A stretch of 64,000 bases of DNA from Corbicula japonica (Eukaryota; Mollusca; Bivalvia; Venerida; Cyrenidae), in assembly GCA_038501625.1 (NCBI GenBank), contig JAZAYU010000034.1:682001-746000 (forward strand). Reading direction: 5' to 3'. The notes under the pieces are model-generated. The model did no database searches and had not been told where the DNA came from. It saw only the letters and a list, made by a program, of their open reading frames with translations. Positions 10,912 to 22,379 of this stretch are shown in pieces. A program made the translations under genes and the position numbers. Each line of letters opens with the position of its first letter. Within the stretch, counting starts at the first letter, position 1.

Positions 10912-11689
10912 ACGAACTTGCCAACTTGAATCCCCAGGACATCGCGATGTACCGTAGACTCGTAGAACAAGGAAGCGTGAGAAACTACAACATCCGGCTT
11001 ATGTTCGTGGGACTATATGGAGCTGGAAAAACAACAACAGCTCGAAGAATGATGGGTCAAAGTATAACAGGTGTTACAAGCACTGATGGAATAGATGTCT
11101 ATATCGGAAAATGCAAAGTGGATCTGACAACAAACAAATGGGAAACTGTTGAAGGTAAGACAAACACAACCCAGACTTCTTTAACAATAATCACTCGATA
11201 ACATTATTGACAATTGCAAAGGGAATCTCGAATAAAAAAAATGAATAAATGTATAAACAAGAAAACAAATTATGGTTTGACTTGTGTAAAAAGTTAGAAA
11301 GAAAAAACAATATTGCAGAACATAAGATACCGGACAACGACAACCCTGAGAATTCATCAATGCAATGAATGAAAAGGGAAATGCAATTGGTTCAAAGTAA
11401 AATGCATAAAAAGCAAGCTAGAGTAAAAAATCTTATTAAATGCATATTGATAAATGAAACAAATATGTAGATGTCAGGAAATGTTAATGAATTTCTTGTT
11501 ATTTAGATCAATAATTGTTAAGCATATATGATAATGGTTTGTCAGTAACCAAAACAAGTTACGTAAGTAGAAAAAAAAATCGATACACAAAAAATAATAT
11601 GTATATTTTCATGGGACTCATGTCCTATTTCAAGAATAAACACAGAATTAATATGAACTATTAAACGGCACCTCCATCTTGTTATGCTT

Positions 11690-11855
11690 AAAAAAGTGAA
11701 ATATGCATATCAGGAATTGCCAAACTCGCAAAACACAGCCTCCCCACGCAGCGAAAAAGAAGAGAGGAAGAGAGTGCATGTTTGTTATAAGTATGTTAAT
11801 TCAAATAAGACGCCACAAACAATTAACGAAAAAGTGTACCCTCGGGGTTACCGCA
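11690..11855 (+). repeat. Truncated Naiad 3-prime end
   Basis: Starts AAAAAAGTGAAATATGCATATC and follows the element's 3-prime terminal sequence to GGTTACCGCATTGGA with moderate divergence. It lies in the first intron of the ROCO gene, inverted relative to the element's coding sense, and stops abruptly against the exon-derived segment at 11856. Confidence 0.75.
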
Positions 11856-11905
11856 TTGGAAAGTACAAAGTTGATCTGATAACAAACAATGGGAGACTGT
11901 TGAAG
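11856..11905 (+). repeat. Duplicated end of ROCO exon 1 inside its own intron
   Basis: Fifty bases here match the 3-prime end of exon 1 (from about 11104), with phrases such as GATCTGATAACAAACAATGG beside GATCTGACAACAAACAAATGG and a shared CTGTTGAAG. Roughly 85 percent of bases agree by eye. The donor is lost (GTTGAAGTAATT instead of GTTGAAGGTAAG), so the copy should not be spliced. Confidence 0.6.
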
Positions 11906-14346
11906 TAATTAGTTATAAATTTGTTGTTTGCGTCTTATTTTTACAGTGTCGAAAACAAAATTAATAATCACGATATTAGTACTTAACTTATTCAGGTTCT
12001 CGTTGCAAACATTTGACACAACTTTCATACGAGTTCAACAATCCAAAACATTATTCTGAAACTATGGACACCACAACCGAAAGATATTCAAGTCAGTCAG
12101 CACACAAACGACTAAAACTGGAAAGCAACGGGAGGCAAACGCCAACAGAATCATCAGATCTTCAAGAATATGTCAGATTAGATGTATGTTTACTAAGAAA
12201 TTAATTCATTCTTTCTTGAAAGTGCTTTCAGTTTGTAATGTTTAAAAACCTTTGCACGTTATACTCTCTTGTTTGTGGTAAGGTGGAAATGAATTAAGCT
12301 TATCAGCTTTTAATTATTTATTTCTTGATTGTACCTGGCGGAACAACGGTGGAGTTGTTTCACGTAGAAAACCGCCTTGTAATTCTCAGTTGCCCATGTT
12401 GTTACGTAATAGTGGTACCCTGGTGGTTCTAATCATGCTGTCAATATTAGTGAATTTTGAATAAGTTTGTGTAAAGAGTTATTATTGTATTGTCAACATT
12501 ATTTTAAGTACAAGTCCCCCTCCCTCTCCACCCAACGCACCTCTGGCGTGTGATGACGAACCTTCGTTTTCTAAACGTTAGTACAACTCAGTAACCATTT
12601 TTAAACGTGGGTATCTGAATTATTTTTGTCTATCTTTCTGCATTACATTTAATTCAACATTTTGTTTAATAAATACAGTGTTGGAATTATAACTATCATG
12701 TCATTTTGTTTCTCAGAATCTTACGTTTTCTTTTTTACAAAAATTATTTATTTTCATGTGGTTAGTCCAGCCAGGGATCGTCCTTCGAAAGAGTGGATTC
12801 TTTTGACGATGTGGACATGAGAACCTCCGCTGAGTCAGAAGAACTTAATATAGAAGCACTGACAACAGCTCTGAGGGTGTTAATGGACGCAAATCACACC
12901 AGAAGTAACTGTTATTCATTTGTATTCAAACTTTATTGGTTTAAGTCAATTCCATTTCATGATAAGAAGTATTTATTCTTTTGGGGGTATTGTTTATTTT
13001 GTATCGTTCATTTTCGTATATTACTTGTTAGTAAATGTTTACATTTTTCTTAAATAGCCACGATCAAAACAGCCTCGACACAGCCGAAATGTTGAAAAGA
13101 AAAGAGCATTAATATACAATATAACCGATTTCAAAAATACATCATAAACAATTATCAAAAAAGCACCAATTCTGAAGACAATATTGTTATTTGAATGAAT
13201 GAGTTTCAAATAAATGGTTAGGTTAGAAAAGTTTCTTTTCATTGAAACTTCCTTCTGAGGACAGTAGTTATCAGAAAAACTGTATAATACCATTGTTTGT
13301 TTTTGTTTGTTTTCATTTCAGGAGGATGTGGAGATATAGCAGTAGTTTCTCTCTGGGATTTTGCCGGACAGTTTGTATACTATGCTACTCATCAGCTGTT
13401 TTTCAGTCCAAGGTCCATATATCTCCTTGTTGTAAATTTGGCAAAAGATCATGAAAAGACCAAAGACGAAAGGTACTTGGATTTCTAGGGGAAAACATTT
13501 TTTGAGACACAAGGTAATATGTGCTGTTATTCTAACCGTTCGATACCTTAGCAATGTCTTATGTTGATAGGCCGTACATGCCTATATCTGCTAATTGTTA
13601 AGTATTATTTGTAAATGGGCTATTTTTCTGTTTATCGGTTATCTTGCTGTACCTGAATGTTCCATTTTTTTATAGGAGGTGTGAACTTTTGGCTAAGCTC
13701 CATTTATAAATACGCAAAGGGCAAACAACCAGGCGTACCACCAATCATTCTTGTAGGAACGCACAAGGACCTAATACCTGGGGTACGTTCGTTTTGTTAT
13801 TCGTTTATGACTCGACTCTGCAAAGTGATTTCAGATAGAATCGACAGTCTGACAAAGATTTTGATCTTTATATAGGAAATTATTTATTTGAGAACAACAT
13901 TAAAATGTATTGCCTTTTTCATTTTTCTACAATTTTTTTATATTTGGATATATGTTGAGCTTAGTCAAAATATTATAAAACTGAGTTTTCTAAAACAAAA
14001 AAGGGATTTAGTGTCTCATTTGTTAAGTACATGTGTGTAGATATGTTTGGGTAGCATTAAATTATTTATTCTGTTGAGAACCGTCGGATACGAGTTTTAC
14101 TTGTGTACTTGTGTACTTGGCCGTTTGAAACATAGTTTAACGTTGTTTTGGTTAGAGGCATCGCCTAAAAGTAATAACAATTTGCGTTTAAATTAATAAT
14201 TAATAATGTAGAACTTGAACATTCATATGAAGCAACAGTCAATGTAACTGTTTTCACTCAGTGAATCGGTAGATCAAACTGCCGCAACTAAGTATCTGAT
14301 TTCATTTTGTTGCTTAGGTTTTGTTTTTCTTAATTCTGTTTAACAG

Positions 14347-15667
14347 TCAGACGAAGAGAAAAGTCAGAAAGCAAGGAAATACTTCAGGGATATAAGAGAG
14401 ATTTTTCTCGACTCACCAATTGCTGAAAACATCTTAAAGGAAGACATTCTACTTGATAACAGTATTCAGGATTCAAACATCGATCACCTTAAAAACATTA
14501 TCATTGAAGTATCAAAGGGCATGTCTTACTGGGGTGAGGATCGCCCGAGAAGATGGTACTACCTTCATAACATTCAAAGAGTTGATAAATATTAATAGTA
14601 AGCTGGCATCACCTCTGGGAAGCGAAGACCATCTTAGGCTTTTCCTTAGGGTACATCATGAAATTGAAACATTTATATATTTTCAAGATTCTCCAGTTCT
14701 CCGAAATACAGTTATCTTGGAGCCCCGGTGGATAATTAATGCTTTCCGTCACCTCATCCGTGCAATAGACTTTGACTGGGAATATGGTGAGCTACAGAAG
14801 AAATGGCACGAGTTCAATGAAACAGGCAAACTTGACATTCAACTTGCTCAAGACGTATGGGCTCAAGATAACACAAATCACTTTTATGAAAACTATGAAA
14901 TGCTTTTAGAAATTCTCGAAAAACTAGACATCATTGTAAAAGCACGACAACTGAACGCAGATGGCATCACAACCACTGATATCGGATACTATTATGTACC
15001 TTGCCTGATAAAGGAGCCCCCGCCAGATGAAATATTTGATACAAGATTGGTCGTAGAAAATGCCGTAGCAACCCCAGTACTTTGCTACAAGTTCCTTCTC
15101 AGCTTTGTTCCACCAGCAATTTACAATAGAGTGATTTCGTTGTGTATGGGAAGATGGCCAGTCGCACGACGAGGAAAGAAATTGATGCTGTTTTGTGGAT
15201 GGGCAGTATTTGAAGTAAAAGAAGAGCGCGACGAAGACAGACACAGGCTGCATGTGTTTTTCAAAAATTCAAAGATTGGACTCCGACTCGTTCGATATAC
15301 ATGTAGTACGAAGAACAAGAAGAACAGAGTTGATCCATATCTTTGTGATAGAGTGCGAAAAGAATTCAAACGATTTGATCAGTTTGACGAATATGAAACC
15401 TACCGCGCACAGTTTCAAAACATGGAAATAGAAAATGTTGATGATAAGGACAAAGATGTCGAAAATCTGCCTTTTGAATACAAGATTCAATGCAAGAGCA
15501 CAAATGCAAATTGTATTTTGGAAGAAGGTCTTCATAGTGTGCTAGATCTGAAAGATGAACTAAAAGGAAGGGAAACAGTAGAAAGTGAAAGAACATGTAC
15601 CAAGGAAGAAAGTGGTCCACACCAATACAAACCGTTCGAGATTTAACAAGACTGGTTTCCTAAACAA
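14347..15667 (+). pseudogene. COR-domain exon with frameshift and premature stop
   Basis: The exon opens with SDEEKSQKARKYFRDIRE (phase 0 after the THKD exon) and continues through WGEDRPRRW at 14530-14556. At 14557 an extra T moves the reading to the next frame, which runs as ITFKELININSK and LRLFLRVHHEIETFIYF, typical COR N-lobe sequence, then FVPPAIYNRVISLCMGRW of the C-lobe. TAA at 15644-15646 is followed in frame by QDWFPKQ, which aligns with LLKPWFVKE at the end of the paralogue's exon, so the stop probably replaced a sense codon. A weak donor at about 15585 (GAAA|GTGAAA, phase 1) would bypass the stop and fit the death-domain exon, so a shortened functional form is not excluded. Confidence 0.7.
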
Positions 15668-15685
15668 GCAAATTCGTTGAATTTA

Positions 15686-18355
15686 TATCCCCCGCCGAGT
15701 ACTGGTTATTACTAACACAACAGCTGAAGTCATAGGGCTTTATTTAGATATTTATTATGGATGGCAAAAAAGGTGAAAAAAAACTTCAGATGGTGAAAAG
15801 GGTTGGGCAGCTCACCAGAATATAAAAATGAGACAAAAAGTCTTCAAGTTGTTGAAATGAAGAATGCAGTAGTAAAAATATAGTGCTGTATTTAAAAGAA
15901 ATCTATGCAGAAGTTGCATAGAAGTAGCATATAAACGAATACTACTCTATATGCATAGTGCATAACTTATCAAAGGGCCATAACTCTGTGTTAAACGGTC
16001 AGACCAGAACAGGACAACAATATGGGCATCTTGTCTTGGTATTGATGGTTTCCATAGATTCCTGCTGAGAAATAGCAAGGAAACAAATACTGCTCTACAA
16101 GCAAAATGCATAACTTATCAAAGGGCTATAACTCTGTGTTAAAGGATCTGACTGAATCAAGATGACAATATGTGCGTCTCCTCTTGGTATTGATGGTTCC
16201 CAGAAAGTTTCATTAAAATCCATCCAGTAGTTGCAGAGAAATAGCGTGGAAACAAATTCTGCTCTATTTGCATAAGGTATAAGTTATCAAAGGGCAATAA
16301 CTCTGTGTTAAACAGTCTGACCGGAACAAGATGACAAAATGGGCATCTCGTCTCAGTATTGATGTTTCCCAGAAAGTTTCATTTCAATCCTTCGAGAAGT
16401 TGAAAAGAAATAGAGCGGAAACAAATACTGCTCTATTATGCATGTCATCAAAGGGCAATAACTCTGTGTTAAACAGTCTGACTGGAACAAGACAACAATA
16501 TACACATCTCTTCTTGGTATTGATGGTTCTCAGAAAAATTAATTGAAATCCATCCAGTAGTTGCAGAGAAATAGAGGAAAAGAATACTGTTCTATAATAT
16601 GCATAATGCATAAGTTATCAAAGGGCCATAACTGTGTTAAATAGTCTGACAGGAACAACAGGATGATATGCACATTTCCTCTTGGTATAGATGGTTTCAA
16701 GAAAGTTTCATTGAAATCCATCCAAAAGTTGCAGAGAAATAGCGCGGAAATAAATACTGCTATATATGCATAATGCATAAGTTATCAAAGGGCAATAACT
16801 CTGTGTTAAACAGTCTGACTGGAACAAGACCATGACATGCGCATCTCTTCTTGGTATTGATGTTTTCCAGAAAGTTTCATTGAAATTCATTCAGTAGTTG
16901 CAGAGCAATAGCATGGAAATGAATACTGCTATATATGCATAATGCATAAGTTATCAAAGGGCCATAACTCTGTGTTCAACAGTCTGACTGGAACAAAACG
17001 ACAATATGCGCATCTCCTCATGGTATTAATGGTTCTCAGAAAGATTCATTGAAACCCATCCGCTAGTTACAGAGAAATAGCGCGGAAACGAATACTGCTC
17101 TATATGCATAATGCATAAGAAATCAAAGGGCAATAACTCTGTGTTAAATGATCTGACCGAAACAAGACAATGATATGCGCATCTCCTCTTGGTATAGATG
17201 GTTTTCAGCAAGATTCATTGAAACCCATCCGCTAGTTACAGAGAAATAGTGCGGAACAAATACTGCTCTATATGCATAATGCATAAGTTAATGAAGGGCA
17301 ATATGCGCAACTCCTCTTTGTATAGATGGTTTTCAGCAAGTTTCATTGAAATCCATTCAGTAGTTGCAGAGAAATAGCGCGGAAACGAACACTGCTCTAT
17401 ATGCATCATGCATAAGTTATCAAACGGCAATAACTCTGTGTTAAATGGTCTGACTGGAACAAGACAACGATATGCGCATCTCCTCTTGGTATTGATGGTT
17501 CTCAGAAAGATTTGTTGAAATCCATCCAGTGGTTGCAGAGAAATAGCTCGGAAACGAATACTGCCCTATATACATAATGCATAAGTTATCAATTGGCCAT
17601 AACTCTGTGTTAAATGGTCTGACCGAAACAAGACAACGATATGCGCATCTCCTCTTGGTATAGATAGTTTGCAGTAAGTTTCATTGAAATCCATTCAGTA
17701 GTTGCAGAGAAATAACGTGGAAACGAATACTGCCCTATATACATAATGCATAGGTTATCAAAGGGCCATAACTCTGTGTTAAATGGTCTGACCGGAACAA
17801 GACGACGATATGCGCATCTCCTCTTGGTACTGATACTTCCTACAGAGTTTCGTTGAAATCCATTCAGTAGTTGCAGAGAAATAGCGCAGAAACGAATACT
17901 GCCCTATATACATAATGCATAAGTTATCAAAGGGCCATAACTCTGTGTTAAATGGTCTGACCAGAACAAGACGATGATATGCGCATCTCCTCTCAGCACT
18001 GATACTTCCCACAGAGTTTCGTTGAAATCCATCCAGTGGTTGCAGAGAAATAGCCCGGAAACGAATACTGCCCTATATACATAATGCATAAGTTATCAAA
18101 GGGCCATAACTCTGTGGTAAATCGTCTGACCGGAACAAGATGACGATATGCGCATCTCCTCTTGGTACTGATACTTCCCACAGAGTTTCATTGAAATCCA
18201 TCCAGTGGTTGCAGAGAAATAGCCCGGAAATGAAATTCGGACGGACACCGTGACACCGTGACGACGTGACACCGTGACGACGTGACACCGTGACACCGTG
18301 ACGGACGGACAACGCCAAAACAATATCCCCCTCCCGATTTCATCGGCGGGGGATA
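15686..18355. mobile_element. Pearl-like element with about 14 tandem 169 bp cores
   Basis: The ends TATCCCCCGCCGA (15686-15698) and TCGGCGGGGGATA (18343-18355) are a perfect 13 bp inverted repeat; the outer TA could be the target duplication. Inside are some 14 degenerate repeats of about 165-169 bases, each with a phrase like ATAATGCATAAGTTATCAAA, GGCCATAACTCTGTG, a GATGCGCATCTCCTCTTGG segment and GTTGCAGAGAAATAG. A CACCGTGACG/ACGGACGG tract follows at 18240-18310, then a hairpin, TATCCCCCTCCCGA with the right terminus. The array has no real coding content. It begins about 20 bases after the conserved end of the ROCO COR exon. Confidence 0.8.
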
Positions 18356-19882
18356 AAAAGTAAAGTTTGAATTGATAACAGCCTTTCTTAAAATGCCCAA
18401 TAACAAATACTTCTCTCAAGAGCGAGAACATTTTATAAAACCGCGGTATTGGTTAAAAATAAAGGTACATAAATCAGAGAACTTTAAAGAGTTAGCTCAT
18501 GAAATATAGTCTTTTTATATTCTTTTTACACTTACCATACATTCATTACAGTACATGACTTGGGCTATTTTTGCTGTTAAATGTTACCGTCTTCATACTT
18601 TTTGTTACAATAACTCGCAATGCACTAAGTTTAAGTGTAAGATTTTAGCATTTTTCATACGAAATGTTGCCGTCTTCATATTCTGCATATCAAATTATCC
18701 ACAGTGCACTTGGTGTTAGGTGCTAGATTTAAAATCATTTCTTTGTTTGAGATTCCAGAGAATCTGAGGAAAATATCAGAAACAAAAACATCAAATGGTA
18801 ACTAAATTTAAAATAAATATTTACATTGCTTTCTTGAAAGTAGCATTTATTGCAAATATTTAATGATTTTGTTATAACATGCATGTGAAGAAATTACTTT
18901 ATAGTAATCATGCACCTTACTTGAATGTACCATTAATATTAAAGAAAAATATCTAAACATTTATGAGGCAATCTTATTTGTATTTAATGACATTATACTG
19001 AGCAATTTTATTGACCAGAAATATGGATGGAAAACCTTTCGCAAGACAAGAAGACACAGGCCATAGAAGAACATTTACCAAATATTTGTAAGGCCATTGG
19101 AAAACATTGGAAATTTTTGATGCTCGAACTTGGCCTAAGTGTAAGTGTTTATATACCTTTCAATGGACTAACTCATATTGATATAAGTTTATCGTTTTAA
19201 AACGACTTCATTCTTACTTTTGTTCAGCTAAAACTGTTAGTTGCGGTGGTGGTTTGAGTTAGGATGTGAGCTTTACCATTTTTCTTAAAGTGTTTTGCTT
19301 TAATTGCGTTGTCTGTTATTTATCAGCGAAAATTAATTATTGCCAAAATATTTAGCTACACGCTTTGAATAATATTCATTTATTTGAATAATAGTCTGGA
19401 TAAATAATGACAGAATAAATATTTTTTATTTATTCAACTGCTGCAAACTGTATATTGATATTATTTTTATTTATTTATTTCAAAATGTAAATGGATAAAA
19501 ATATAGATGTTGTGCACAATTAAGTTATTTTCTGTGGTTGATCATATAACTTCAGCCGAGTTTAACTGCAATGAATAAAATGAAGTAAACAAGAACTATA
19601 TTTTATATTGTTTCAGTACCCGTATATATTAGAGAATACGTCAATTAAATGTGCATACAATATTCTTATATTCTTCAGCAAATCGACATAGAAAAGGTTG
19701 AACATGACCATGTAAGAGATGTCAATAGGCAGAAGGTTGAGCTAATGATACAGTGGAGAAATAAAATGCAACAAAAATCAAGCTTAGAACCATCTGTATC
19801 CTCATTGTTGAATGCATTAACAAAGCGGTCGGATGTGAACGTCGACTGGGACAATATGAAGACACTGATAGAAAAGCTTTAA

Positions 19883-22379
19883 AAACGTGATAACTAATTT
19901 TGAATTAACACTAACTGATCCTGTTAAAAACAAAATAAGAGTGTTTATGTTTGCAGTTATAACCATTCGTTAGTGTGCAGTTAATGTAACTTGACGTACA
20001 CATTCTATTGTCTTGTACAGCACCCTATGCGATAATAAATATATCTAGTGCATAGACATGTTCTGTATTGTTAAGATCTTTTTGTTTACTTTCTTGCATT
20101 ACATATAAAATTTAAATACAAATTTAGATAACAAAATAAGTTATTCTTATTGGAGAGTACATTTATCAGAAAATGTACACCTTAAAAAGGCAGCCTTCGT
20201 AGAGAGCCATATTATCCCCAATGCATCTCGCATTTAGTTGTGAATTGACGAACTTATTTCCGCTTCGCACCGCATTTTGTTCCTGAAAATAACTTCAATC
20301 AACACGAATCCATTAAGAGCGAAAGTCAAGTACATCATCTTCTTTGGTCACAGCAGTCGATACTCGTCAGTTAAAAAAAAATGGTGCAGTGACATTTCAA
20401 GTGTTTTTACAAGATGAAAACCAAGATTTATGCTTGGATTTATGCGGATTCGCTTCATTTGTTTCTACAAAAGTTACCAGTTAATTACAAAACAAAATCG
20501 CAAATTATAGCCACATGCACATTGCAGCATTTAAAGATGAAACACATAAAAACACAGATCTGTGAAGATATTCGATCCTGTCATTGGATTAAAGTATATT
20601 AAAAGGTTATTGATAACCGTTTAAGGTCAGAAGCCAAAGTATGCAGAAAGCAGGGCTTATTTAGCTTTGTGTATGACGAGTCGTAGTATAATTTCTGTAA
20701 AAGTTTTGTCTGATTGGTAAATATTAAAAACAAATACTTTTTTCTAACAAAATGTTGGAATATGTTTAAAGCTGATAGTAAAATTATATTTTGAAATGTT
20801 TGGGAATCTTGTATCTGATTGTTTTAGAATGATTCAAAGAATGGTCTTTTGTTATAATTGCATTTTTCGTGTAAGTCTGGGGAGACTGGATTCCTTGCCT
20901 GCTAGCAAAACAATAAAAAGAGTTGGTAGGACATGGTTTGGTCGCAAAATTAATGTTGGATTGCTCTATGACGATATTCAGTTTCTTTAAAATATCATTG
21001 AAAATAAACCACTAAATTAAAAGAGTATTGCAAATGTTCCTGCTATGATGGCCCTGTAGGGTTTTGTACAACAGCGGGTCCGTTTAAAACAAGTTAATGT
21101 AATAAGTGATGTAGAGTGTGTGTTAGATTTAAAGACAATTTCTTCATTTTTAAAACATAAATGTAATTTTGCTTTAATACTCTAATTATAGAAAATTTAA
21201 TCTTAAAATATACCATAGTTTTGATTCGTAGAAATTTAAGTTAAATGGGTGATAACGAACATTGCATCAGGAGATTTCGAAGACATTGATTAATGTTTGA
21301 TATTTTTATATCAAAGTAATAGAAAATCTTACAGAGTAACACTTAACATTGGTTTGGTTGTAAGATAAGTGATTAGGATTATTTTATGGCATTTGCAGTC
21401 ATTCATTGCACTAGCAAACATGTTTATATTGGCACGGACGGACGGAATGACTTTAAGACAGATATAAATTAACTTTAACAGTATGTAGGAGTAACAGTCA
21501 TAAACCAATTATAGGTCATTTGCTGTGAATTGTTGATATTTGTAAACTTATAGGTCATACTTATTTAAAACGCTACAAATACGACATTATGCTTCTTGTT
21601 CTATTTTTAACAGAAATTGTAGAAATTAGGGCAGAACTTTTGTTTAAAATGTGTCTTGCAATTGTTTTAGTTTCATATTTGATTCTATATTTAACGTTCG
21701 CGATAAGTGCATCCTTTAGTGAAAAAGTTTTCGTAGCCGGATCAAAAATAGATCGTCGTCACCTAATGCGCACTAGGCGATATCTCGTTCAAAAGATTGC
21801 TGTTAAGAATTATAAGATATAAAACAAAAGACGAATGAAAAACATGTTGTGAACTCAGGTGTTTAAATCATAATTATTATATATGATGAAAGGGTGTGTC
21901 GCTTAACTGAACAATTATTTGTTGATTTTTGTATTTGTATATATTTTAATTAAAATGTGTAAAATGTGTGCTGGTGCTTATAAGTATTAAGTCATTAAAT
22001 ACAAGTAAGATTGCGTCATAATGTTCAGATCTTTTTCTTGAATCTGCATTTAAACGTGCAGCTGCAAAAAACAAATGCTTGACAATCGATTCATGATGGT
22101 TATTTTGAAGGTCAAGCACGCCTTTGCAACAAAAGGAATTTAACGTAAACAACTGCTGATAATATGAATGAAAACAGCGTAAGTTGAGTAATTTCCGTTT
22201 TAGTTGGTAAACCCACTTAAACTGTTCAACTGGATATCTCCAGCTAAGCAAAATACACAACATATGCATACTTGATAAATTAATTTTTTATTGTGAAACT
22301 AGATTAATTGGAAAACAATAACAGTTTTTAATTGACATTGTTTGTGTTCAGGACAGTATGAATCGTGTGGGAATAGGAC
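19883..22379. other. Intergenic stretch between the two ROCO paralogues
   Basis: About 2.5 kb, AT-rich. Short open frames occur (for example 21589-21822, with a hydrophobic start) but without convincing splice context or recognisable domains. A small ACGGACGG trace lies at 21436-21444. No gene is claimed. Sequence just after 19882 presumably holds the 3-prime UTR of the upstream gene. Confidence 0.4.

Larger units (their letters stand above)
10912..19882 (+). pseudogene. Roc-COR-death-domain (ROCO) gene, probably decayed
   Basis: Exons: 10912-11154, 11996-12183, 12766-12904, 13322-13472, 13676-13782, 14347-about 15667, 19019-19140, 19679-19882. Exon 1 has the P-loop GLYGAGKTT; exon 4 the switch-II motif WDFAGQ; exon 5 the guanine-specificity motif VGTHKD. 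Exon 6 is the COR domain, and the last two form a death domain (NICKAIGKHW, then SQIDIEKVE). ROCO proteins are GTP-controlled dimeric signalling proteins; a death domain would recruit death or inflammation adaptors. Compared with the paralogue at 22380-28872, several defects appear: exon 4 ends one base out of phase with exon 5; an extra T at 14557 shifts the frame inside PRRW/TTF; TAA at 15644 interrupts the conserved QY...WF end; the following donor reads GCAAAT; and the first death-domain exon is out of phase. Each could be a sequencing indel, but together they suggest a pseudogene. Confidence 0.75.

Noticed and set aside
15686..18355. CRISPR-like array of regularly spaced repeats
   Set aside because: Units are contiguous degenerate 169 bp repeats without unique spacers, in animal DNA with introns.
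16331..18431. Overlapping frames of 60-110 residues on both strands
   Set aside because: They repeat with the 169 bp satellite unit and vary with each copy; they are not genes.
21589..21822. Hydrophobic 77-residue frame
   Set aside because: No splice context, relative or codon pattern distinguishes it from chance.
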